Positions 7,260 through 13,716 of a stretch of 20,197 nucleotides of DNA are shown one piece after another. The position numbers were made by a program, and so were the translations under genes. Origin of the DNA: a virus. Below the pieces are notes generated by a model. The model worked only from the letters and a program-made list of their open reading frames with translations, was not told the DNA's origin and made no database searches. The DNA is taken from IMG/VR virus record IMGVR_UViG_3300009507_000175, positions 1 through 20,197 of that record. One strand, written 5' to 3'. How positions within the stretch are numbered: position 1 is the stretch's first letter; each line of letters starts with the position of its first letter.

Positions 7260-7814
7260 TTATTCTAATTCTAATCTAAGGTTTAATCTATTGTAAAAGA
7301 ACGTAACTTCAAACGTTTGAAAAGATGCAACGTTTTCTGCAAAATTTAAATTTAATTCATTAATAGAGTTCATGATACAATCTGTAAATTCCATGTATGC
7401 AACTGATGCCCCTTCCGCATCTAATATTCTTAAAGTTAATGGAGATTCTATATGAGACTGTTTAGTGGATCTAGCATAATACCATAAAAGTGTATCCATC
7501 ATGATCCAATAATTAATAAACCCATCTAGTAATTGCATACTAACCGTGAATTCTCTATTAATTGTATTTTGTATAGGTATTGCACCTCTGTGATACCTTA
7601 TAGAGCCATCATTATCTTCTTGTGTTAACGGATTAAAAGAAACACCTGGTATATTAATACCTTGAATGCTATAGTTTATAAAATCCACAGGTTCAGATAA
7701 TAAACCACCTGGCACATTGTTAATGTATTTTTTATATTTATCAGCAACTTCTTTAGGTACAAATCCTCTTGGAAATCTAAAGTCGAATGAATTATTTCTA
7801 CTATTTAAGATCAT
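7260..7814 (-). CDS. Tail-tube-fold protein (gp19-like or baseplate tube protein)
   Basis: Members of this family form the inner tube through which DNA passes, or the baseplate rings on which the tube starts (T4 gp19, gp48 and gp54). The product has 184 residues against 163 in T4 gp19. The C-terminal strand pair NELNLNFAENVASFQTFEVTF parallels the gp19 ending NNEIQTFEVTLAL, and the middle shows the REFTVSMQLLDG strand followed by a helix with WIMMDTLLWYYARS. The N-terminus RFPRGFVPKEVADKY is not a gp19 feature, so a baseplate tube protein is possible. It lies between a large structural gene and the glycine-zipper gene. The fold call rests on the C-terminal match by eye. Confidence 0.65.
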   Translation of the reverse strand: MILNSRNNSFDFRFPRGFVPKEVADKYKKYINNVPGGLLSEPVDFINYSIQGINIPGVSFNPLTQEDNDGSIRYHRGAIPIQNTINREFTVSMQLLDGFINYWIMMDTLLWYYARSTKQSHIESPLTLRILDAEGASVAYMEFTDCIMNSINELNLNFAENVASFQTFEVTFFYNRLNLRLELE

Positions 7815-7823
7815 CGTTTTTTA

Positions 7824-9887
7824 TTATTTCTTAAATTTACCAGACATGATCATATTCTCATCAATGCCATTATTAACACTAATATAAAACTTATTGTTTT
7901 TCATACCTCTAATAGTATTAGCATTAGCTTCGCTTATTTTAAACAAAACTTCACCTTCACCCATATCAATATCCTTGTTTGATATATGATTAAATTTTAA
8001 TTTTTGTTTTCCATCGCCAAATGTTAATATTACATTTTCAGCATTTGTAAAAGAAATAAATTCAACATCATCACCCTTTCTTTTAGCAATCACAAATTTG
8101 TAATATGAAGTAAATGGTGGTATGTCAATATTTAGTTTTGTTTCATTTACAAATTCAGAAGTATCTACCTCGGTAATACTCTGTGTCATTATATTTTCAT
8201 TAGAAGAATCAAACACTATTTTTGATTTTGATGCAATAACGTTATGCCTCTCTATAAACGTAGGAACATACTTTATACTTTTAGGTAAGTTGTCTGTAAA
8301 TATTCCTTCTATAATTTTATTGGAAGATAATTCAGGCAAAACATTATAAACTTCAGTCAACTGATTTGGGGAATTAATTTTTAATTTATTTAATCTTTTA
8401 CCATATTTTGCAGCTTGTGTTAAAGTTAAACTAGCTCTTTTTACTATTTGTGTATTATCAGTTTGATTCCAAATTCTCATAGTTACATCTACTGAAAAAC
8501 TAGAAGCAGTATTACTATTGATAATTACTGGCCTAAAAACAATAGGTGTATTGAAATCTTCATATTGTGTATATGATGTTTGGAATGTTTTAACATCAAC
8601 GCCCCCTATAGTTTCGAAAATATCAACATCAAACATTACAACTATATCATCTGAAGTTTTAGTTATTTGATTTAGTATGTATGCTTCAAATGCACCTATA
8701 GAATTATCTTTTTCTCCATATATTTTAAAGTAATCGCCATCAGTAGCATCTTCTACTACCACGGTAAAATCTTGAAATTCATCTTCTCTAGAAATAGTAA
8801 AACTATTCTCTTCACCCGTAAGGAAATAATCAAATCCATTAATAGTTTGTAGCGTATCTATTAACTTAAATGTCATTTCATAATTAGAAGTTGGATCTAA
8901 ATCACTAGAGCCTGCGCTTCCATCTCCATAAAATAAATCATTAAATTCTTCATTCTGTTCCACAAGAGTAGGAACTTTAATATCAATAAATTTACTATAT
9001 AATGTCTCACCTAAAATAAAAGGCTTGGGATTAGCATATTCGTAGTTACTGGTATTTAAGTATACTAACTGTGTTAAATTGTTTCTAACACCTGAATTTC
9101 TTTTAGTTGCTATTTCAAATAAAAACCCTTCATATCCCCTAGCAGCAAAACTATACCCACTTCTAAGGTGTAATCTAATACTATCATATTTGATATAATT
9201 AATATTTGCAGTTGCATTGGTTTGGCTATTTAAAAGATCGGTTTCATTTCCACCTGACCAATCAACATTATTATTAACGTAATTAAACATTTCATAATCT
9301 CCCGTTGAATCATAACCCAATAGAGCATATTTAGTACCAGTAGTACCAGACTTTACAGCATGATATCTTCCAATAGTTTGATTAATATCATTACCAGTAT
9401 TTTCATCTGGATTTGCAAATAATGGATTTGCTCTTGTGTCTACTATTATTTTACCTCCAATTAAACCTTCATAAGAATATTCTATTATTCCATTTTGATT
9501 AGGTGTAAATTGTGCAATCTTAGTTACATCAGAATAAGAGTATATTCCTAAAGCTCCGCTGATTTCAAACAAACTAGGATCTGTTAATAAACTTAAATTA
9601 AATTTATAAGTTTTTCCGTTTTGTAAAAGTAAAGTTCTTGATGCAAAGTTTTCAACCGATAAATATCCTGAAGTTTCTGTTATATCAAAGTTTACAACAG
9701 CACTACCCAACTCATTGATCAAGTGCCTTTTTTCTGAAGTAACTCCTTTTACAGTATCTAGGAATTTTACCTCACTGCCATTATCGTCCACCTCTATTTG
9801 ATACTTAGAAGGATTTCCTTGATCATGATAAATGAATTCTAATAAAATATCAGAATCTAAATAAAAATATCTTGATGATTGTGCCAT
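7824..9887 (-). CDS. Probable virion structural protein, 687 residues, role unknown
   Basis: I do not recognise a family. The sequence is almost entirely beta-rich and low in cysteine, with many short Asn/Thr/Ser loops, as in tail and baseplate proteins. It opens with SSRYFYLDSDILLEFIYHD. A middle segment (IRLHLRSGYSFAARGYEGFLFEIA, about residues 235-258) and a C-terminal block near 600-687 (TSYYKFVIAKRKGDDVEFISF) look like compact beta domains. There is no signal peptide or membrane segment. It lies between the coiled-coil membrane protein (14-base gap) and the tail-tube-like gene (9-base gap). The context therefore argues for a tail or baseplate component. Confidence 0.7.
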   Translation of the reverse strand: MAQSSRYFYLDSDILLEFIYHDQGNPSKYQIEVDDNGSEVKFLDTVKGVTSEKRHLINELGSAVVNFDITETSGYLSVENFASRTLLLQNGKTYKFNLSLLTDPSLFEISGALGIYSYSDVTKIAQFTPNQNGIIEYSYEGLIGGKIIVDTRANPLFANPDENTGNDINQTIGRYHAVKSGTTGTKYALLGYDSTGDYEMFNYVNNNVDWSGGNETDLLNSQTNATANINYIKYDSIRLHLRSGYSFAARGYEGFLFEIATKRNSGVRNNLTQLVYLNTSNYEYANPKPFILGETLYSKFIDIKVPTLVEQNEEFNDLFYGDGSAGSSDLDPTSNYEMTFKLIDTLQTINGFDYFLTGEENSFTISREDEFQDFTVVVEDATDGDYFKIYGEKDNSIGAFEAYILNQITKTSDDIVVMFDVDIFETIGGVDVKTFQTSYTQYEDFNTPIVFRPVIINSNTASSFSVDVTMRIWNQTDNTQIVKRASLTLTQAAKYGKRLNKLKINSPNQLTEVYNVLPELSSNKIIEGIFTDNLPKSIKYVPTFIERHNVIASKSKIVFDSSNENIMTQSITEVDTSEFVNETKLNIDIPPFTSYYKFVIAKRKGDDVEFISFTNAENVILTFGDGKQKLKFNHISNKDIDMGEGEVLFKISEANANTIRGMKNNKFYISVNNGIDENMIMSGKFKK

Positions 9888-9901
9888 TTAATTATTTTAT
9901 T

Positions 9902-10705
9902 TTAAAACCTTAAAAATTTAGGTGAGTAATATAATCCTATCCCAATAGAGGGTCCAGTACTAATCACTTGATTATTATTTAAATTAATTCCATACCCAAC
10001 GCCAAATCCAATGGCCCATCCACCTTTCTTTTGACTTTTCCTGTTTAATCTCGTGTTAATTAAGTTAATATTTTCTATATCTTTAATTTCTAGACCCGGA
10101 TACGTAGTACTTAATTTAAGCCTATCTGCACCGTCAACATTTTCTATTGCTGCCATTAAACTTAGTGTTTGTGTTAATTCAAATTTACTATCTAAAACCT
10201 TGAACTGACCAAAATCATATTTTAAAGTTGATTTTCCAAATAAACTCCTGCTGTTACCATTACCATAATCCTTAAATGATTCGTATTTAACTTCAGCAGT
10301 TGTAGAATCTATTTGAGTTACACTTGCATTTGCTAATAAGCTATCTTTAATTTCTAACTCAGCAGAAATTAAAGAGTTTACATCACTTAAATCTTCATTT
10401 AAATCTAAAGCATTTTTATACTTTTTTGTCATTTTAATAAGATTATTGTCTTTAATAGATAAATCTACTTTAAATGACCTGATCTGTGCTAATTGATCTC
10501 CGTTGTCATTTCTTAAAATAGAAATAGAATCTTGAGATGCCTTTAAATTATTTAAAGATATGTTAGCGTCTTCCCTTGCATATTTAACATCTTGTTTTAA
10601 AGAAGATATACTATCACATTGTTTTAAAAACATTAAAACGAAAAGAGCACCCAACACAAAAGTGAGGGTGTTCTTATTACTTATTACTTTATTTAAAAAA
10701 CTCAT
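9902..10705 (-). CDS. Membrane-anchored coiled-coil protein with outer-membrane-like C-terminus (spanin-like candidate)
   Basis: The 267-residue product has three parts. A hydrophobic segment at about residues 13-28 (TLTFVLGALFVLMFL) would anchor it in the inner membrane. Residues 31-125 are heptad-rich and probably form a coiled coil. The C-terminus (229-267) has alternating small and aromatic residues (GWAIGFGVGYGIN, then GPSIGIGLYYSPKFLRF) and ends in Phe, like the closing strand of outer-membrane beta proteins. A single protein linking both membranes would suit a spanin, which fuses the membranes at lysis. Many Bacteroidetes phages carry similar unassigned proteins. Cys30 follows LKQ, which is a poor lipobox. 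No holin or endolysin is visible nearby, so the role stays open. Confidence 0.7.
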   Translation of the reverse strand: MSFLNKVISNKNTLTFVLGALFVLMFLKQCDSISSLKQDVKYAREDANISLNNLKASQDSISILRNDNGDQLAQIRSFKVDLSIKDNNLIKMTKKYKNALDLNEDLSDVNSLISAELEIKDSLLANASVTQIDSTTAEVKYESFKDYGNGNSRSLFGKSTLKYDFGQFKVLDSKFELTQTLSLMAAIENVDGADRLKLSTTYPGLEIKDIENINLINTRLNRKSQKKGGWAIGFGVGYGINLNNNQVISTGPSIGIGLYYSPKFLRF

Positions 10706-10716
10706 ATTTAACTTTA

Positions 10717-12276
10717 TTAGTATATGCCTTCGTCTCCAAATTCGTCGTCGCCGGTCCCTTCAGAATCTTTTTCAAGATCTTCAACATTGTGTACAACTAT
10801 ACCATTTGCAAAGTATAAATCACATTCTTCAACATTGAACGAATAGGTTGTAAATCTTTCAGGAACTGTTACCAGTTCTATAGATGTAATATCTACCCAT
10901 ATATTGTCTTCGTTTAACAGCCAATCTGAATTAACAATATCTCTCACTTGTTTAAAGTAAATATCGCCTACCATGTCTTTTACTAGAACTGGATGCTCTT
11001 CTGTTATTTTTAATAATCCATTATTAAAGTTGTAATATTTATCAAAATCCAAGACATTGATGCCTGTAACGACAGTGCTTGTATATTCAGGTTCTAGAGT
11101 TTCTTCTCTTCTTTTCCATTCTTGCCATTCTCCGTCCAAACTAAATCCATCGAAGTTAATAGATAATAGGTCATCCCCTATAACTATATTCTCTACCGCT
11201 TTAGTTTCTCCATTGGCTAATGTAAGTAATTCTCCAGCTACGTGACATCCGCCACCGCCACCGCCACCAAAGCCGCCGCCACATAATGCAGGGCTATCGT
11301 ATGTACAGTCAAATGGTGTTTGTGAATCACCTATATACTGAGTACCAGTAAATTCGTAAATTATTCCGGATTGGCCAGGGCAATTAGTAGTTCCAGCAAT
11401 CTTGTTTGATAGAATATTAACACTTCTTAAAATTTTAGCTGTACCTCCATCACATGGCGTAGCTGATCTAAAATAAAAAGTTTGTGATGTTGCAGATGGA
11501 ACTGGTGTCGGCATCGCAGTTGGAGCTGGCCCTGAGCCACTTCCACTTCCACTAGTTGGAGATGGAGCCGGAGTTGGGGTTCTATTGCTTCCCGAATTAG
11601 CTTCGAGTACACAGTACCATGTGTCGGATGTGCCATAAGGTGCATTTACAGTACAGTCAACATTCATATTACTTACAGGTGAAAAAGTTTTAGTAAACCT
11701 ATACGTTCCACTAAATACATTAGAGTCTTGTGTTACAGTTGGACCAGATAAGTTTGTTCCACTAACACCCGTAGTACTAAAATTACTAGGTGCCGCTGGA
11801 CTAGTCTGACCATCAGCTACAATTGTATATGCTACATCAGCACCAAGTGACTGAGGTGTAAATACAAATCTATTACCAGATGTTGTATTAGTTGCGAACG
11901 TGAACGCTGGGGTTGGACCTAACGTTGGTTGTGCTGTTGGAACTGGGGTTGGTTGTGCTGTTGGAACTGGGGTTGGTTGTGCTGTTGGAACTGGCGTTGC
12001 AGTCGGAACCGAAGTTGGGACTGGCGTTGCAGTCGGATCAGGTACACCCGCACCTTCAGCTTGATTTACAGTAATAGTGTCAACCGTTGTTGAATTAGCA
12101 TGTCTAACAGTGAGTGTTGCGCTTCGCGCAGCACCGTTGTTTTGTTCTAGTGTAATTGTCCAGTCGTCAGAGTTAACAGAAACTCTTGTTATAGTAATCC
12201 AATTAGGAGTAGCATCCCATGAATAGGATGTACTTACTGGTGTAATTGAGACAGTTCTTGTATAATCGTAGCTCAT
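10717..12276 (-). CDS. Fibre-like protein with BACON-like domain and C-terminal HINT self-processing domain
   Basis: The 519-residue product is modular. Residues 5-75 look like a BACON domain (PNWITIT, TITLEQN, RSATLTV, DTITVNQAEG), a fold linked to carbohydrate or mucin binding in Bacteroidetes. A Pro/Thr linker (80-122, PTPVPTAQ repeats) leads to a beta domain with C208 and C222. A second Pro/Ser/Gly linker follows (232-262), then a cysteine-containing domain (264-332), then a Gly run (333-343). Residues 344-497 form a HINT domain: C344 first, TEEHP at 425-429 (block B), TYSFNVEECDLYFANGIVVHN at the end with H496-N497. An acidic 22-residue tail closes the protein. It is one of a pair with the collagen-like fibre gene upstream, sharing linker repeats. 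Likely a tail appendage that binds the host surface and is cut after assembly. Confidence 0.85.
   Translation of the reverse strand: MSYDYTRTVSITPVSTSYSWDATPNWITITRVSVNSDDWTITLEQNNGAARSATLTVRHANSTTVDTITVNQAEGAGVPDPTATPVPTSVPTATPVPTAQPTPVPTAQPTPVPTAQPTLGPTPAFTFATNTTSGNRFVFTPQSLGADVAYTIVADGQTSPAAPSNFSTTGVSGTNLSGPTVTQDSNVFSGTYRFTKTFSPVSNMNVDCTVNAPYGTSDTWYCVLEANSGSNRTPTPAPSPTSGSGSGSGPAPTAMPTPVPSATSQTFYFRSATPCDGGTAKILRSVNILSNKIAGTTNCPGQSGIIYEFTGTQYIGDSQTPFDCTYDSPALCGGGFGGGGGGGCHVAGELLTLANGETKAVENIVIGDDLLSINFDGFSLDGEWQEWKRREETLEPEYTSTVVTGINVLDFDKYYNFNNGLLKITEEHPVLVKDMVGDIYFKQVRDIVNSDWLLNEDNIWVDITSIELVTVPERFTTYSFNVEECDLYFANGIVVHNVEDLEKDSEGTGDDEFGDEGIY
10786..11247 (-). other. HINT (intein/hedgehog-type) domain inside the fibre-like protein
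   Basis: This encodes residues 344-497. Block A starts at Cys344 and reads CHVAGELLTLANGETKAVE, followed by IGDDLLS. Block B is KITEEHPVLV with Thr425 and His428. The terminal blocks end in VVHN, giving the His-Asn pair used for Asn cyclisation. At about 154 residues there is no room for a homing endonuclease. The residue after Asn is Val, not Cys, Ser or Thr, so full protein splicing is not expected. Cleavage at either end, as in bacterial intein-like domains, is. The residue before Cys344 is Gly. Confidence 0.85.
11927..11998 (-). repeat. 24-base tandem repeat encoding PTPVPTAQ
   Basis: Three in-frame copies of a 24-base unit start at 11927, 11951 and 11975 (plus-strand view GGTTGTGCTGTTGGAACTGG...). 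Two are identical and the third differs by one base. They encode the Pro/Thr linker between the BACON-like domain and the next domain. The same unit occurs in the neighbouring fibre gene. Confidence 0.9.
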
Positions 12277-12290
12277 TGTTTTGTTTATTT

Positions 12291-12303
12291 TTTATATATA
12301 TCT
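12291..12303 (-). promoter_or_regulatory. Variant promoter-like element AGATATATATAAA
   Basis: This lies 14 bases before the ATG of the HINT-containing gene, inside the 47-base gap after the collagen-like gene. It differs from the AGATATATAATAA copies by one TA shift. The spacer continues AAATAAACAAAACA to the ATG, with no Shine-Dalgarno sequence. The leader would be very short if this is a promoter. Confidence 0.3.
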
Positions 12304-12323
12304 TACTTATCGTGTTTGTACTT

Positions 12324-13715
12324 TTAATAGTTTAAAAATCCTGTTCCAGTTCCTGAACTAGTTCCTCCACTTCCACCTGATTGAGATGGTGTTGGTTGTG
12401 CTGTTGGAATTGGACCATCACCTGTTCCTGAACCTGTTCCCGAACCTGTTCCGCTAGTCGGGACAGGTGTTGGTTGTGCTGTTGGAATTGGACCATCACC
12501 TGTTCCTGAACCTGTTCCCGAACCTGTTCCGCTAGTCGGGACAGGTGTTGGTTGTGCTGTTGGAATTGGACCTGAACCACTTCCACTTCCACTAGTTGGA
12601 ACTGGTGTTGGCTGTGCCGTTGGAACTGGCGTTGGTTGTGCTGTTGGACTTGGACCTGAACCACTTCCACTTCCACTAGTTGGAACTGGGGTTGGTTGTG
12701 CTGTTGGAACTGGGGTTGCAGTCGGATCAGGTACATTTGAATTTGGTGACCCGTCACTGTTTGCATCAATGTCTCCACCTCCAATAGAAATGGTGTCAGT
12801 TACTACTGGACTTCCATCAGCATATGCATTAATGTCTCCTCCTATAATTCCAATACTATCTGCTACTCCGCTACCACAATCTGTACATAATTCTCTCCAT
12901 TCCGGTGAACCACCATTATAATAATAAGCTTCAGCAATATCTAAATCACTATTAAATCTTATCATACCTACTTGTGGATTTACTGGTCTTTGTCCAGTTC
13001 CACCATAAGGCAATCTTACATAACCTTTAAATTCGGCATTTATATCTACATCTAATATACCACTACCTGAAGCTTCTAAACTAAGGTTGTTTGATCCAGT
13101 CGTTTTAATTGCTACACCTTCACCTTGAAAATATGCATTAGAACTAGTAGCAACCAAAGATATTTTATTGGTAGTTGCACCAAACTCTATATTATTACTA
13201 CCAAAATTATTTTTAAAAGCAAATCTTTTATAAGCTCCGCTTTCTTCACTAGTTAATACTAAACCATGAATTGAGTCATGAAACAATTTTAGATAATTTG
13301 CAAAAACACTATCAGTTGCTATTGTCAATCTTGCATTTGATGAAACATCGCCGTCATTAGAATCTTCTTCAAATGTAGAATCTCCTAGCCAAATTATAGG
13401 AAGTTGTAAATCAGTTCCTCTTTTAGGTTTTAGAATAGTAACCTCATTTTGTCCATCTGAATTAGCATCTAATTCAACTTTGTACCATGGACTATCAGTT
13501 GCTCCTGAATCTCCTTTTAGACCAGTATTACCAATCTCACCTTTTTCACCTTTTTGTCCTGTAGAACCAACTTGACCTTGATCTCCTTTTTGCCCTTTAG
13601 GACCAACAGGTCCACCTCCGTTTGCCAATATCTGGTCAAAGTTATAGTTGATTTTTTCAAACTTAATAGAGTCTGAATCACTCGGGTGTAGTATCTCTTG
13701 AATGTTAATTGCCAT
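12324..13715 (-). CDS. Collagen-like tail fibre protein with Pro/Thr and Gly/Ser repeats
   Basis: The 463-residue product opens with a short domain common at fibre N-termini (EILHPSDSDSIKFEKINYNFDQIL). Next come 13 collagen-type G-x-y triplets at 35-73 (GPKGQKGDQGQVG and so on), which should form a trimeric triple helix. Residues 75-270 are beta-rich, ending in GMIRFNSDLDIAEAYYYNGG-SPEWREL, a pattern seen near the ends of many phage fibre and adhesin proteins. From 326 to 463 the sequence is almost only PTPVPTAQ units alternating with Gly/Ser/Thr spacers, ending GTGFLNY. The C-terminal repeats vary in length through recent duplication. It starts one base after the stop of the giant gene. The likely role is host attachment. 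Confidence 0.85.
   Translation of the reverse strand: MAINIQEILHPSDSDSIKFEKINYNFDQILANGGGPVGPKGQKGDQGQVGSTGQKGEKGEIGNTGLKGDSGATDSPWYKVELDANSDGQNEVTILKPKRGTDLQLPIIWLGDSTFEEDSNDGDVSSNARLTIATDSVFANYLKLFHDSIHGLVLTSEESGAYKRFAFKNNFGSNNIEFGATTNKISLVATSSNAYFQGEGVAIKTTGSNNLSLEASGSGILDVDINAEFKGYVRLPYGGTGQRPVNPQVGMIRFNSDLDIAEAYYYNGGSPEWRELCTDCGSGVADSIGIIGGDINAYADGSPVVTDTISIGGGDIDANSDGSPNSNVPDPTATPVPTAQPTPVPTSGSGSGSGPSPTAQPTPVPTAQPTPVPTSGSGSGSGPIPTAQPTPVPTSGTGSGTGSGTGDGPIPTAQPTPVPTSGTGSGTGSGTGDGPIPTAQPTPSQSGGSGGTSSGTGTGFLNY
12391..12546 (-). repeat. 78-base perfect tandem duplication
   Basis: Two copies, 12391-12468 and 12469-12546, appear identical base for base, and a third begins at 12547 and matches for 26 bases. 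Each copy is 26 codons and keeps the frame (PTAQPTPVPTSG followed by a Gly/Ser/Thr spacer). A separate 38-base block also recurs at 12568-12605 and 12652-12689. The identity, including silent positions, points to recent slippage or recombination. Confidence 0.92.
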
Positions 13716-13716
13716 T

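Noticed and set aside
10613-10667. Lipoprotein signal in the coiled-coil protein
   Set aside because: Cys30 is preceded by Leu-Lys-Gln, which lacks the small residue needed just before the Cys of a lipobox.
10786-11247. Full splicing intein with homing endonuclease
   Set aside because: The domain is only about 154 residues, and the residue after the terminal Asn is Val, so splicing to a C-extein is not expected.
11427-11645. 72-residue minus-strand frame inside the HINT-containing gene
   Set aside because: It is a shadow of the Gly/Ser/Pro linker and has no independent support.
11927-12720. CRISPR-like repeat array
   Set aside because: Units are adjacent with no unique spacers, keep the reading frame and encode Pro/Thr or Gly/Ser linkers.
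12332-12784. 150-residue minus-strand frame rich in Gln/His/Val
   Set aside because: It lies in another frame over the Pro/Thr repeats of the fibre gene. The open frame is a by-product of the repeat composition.
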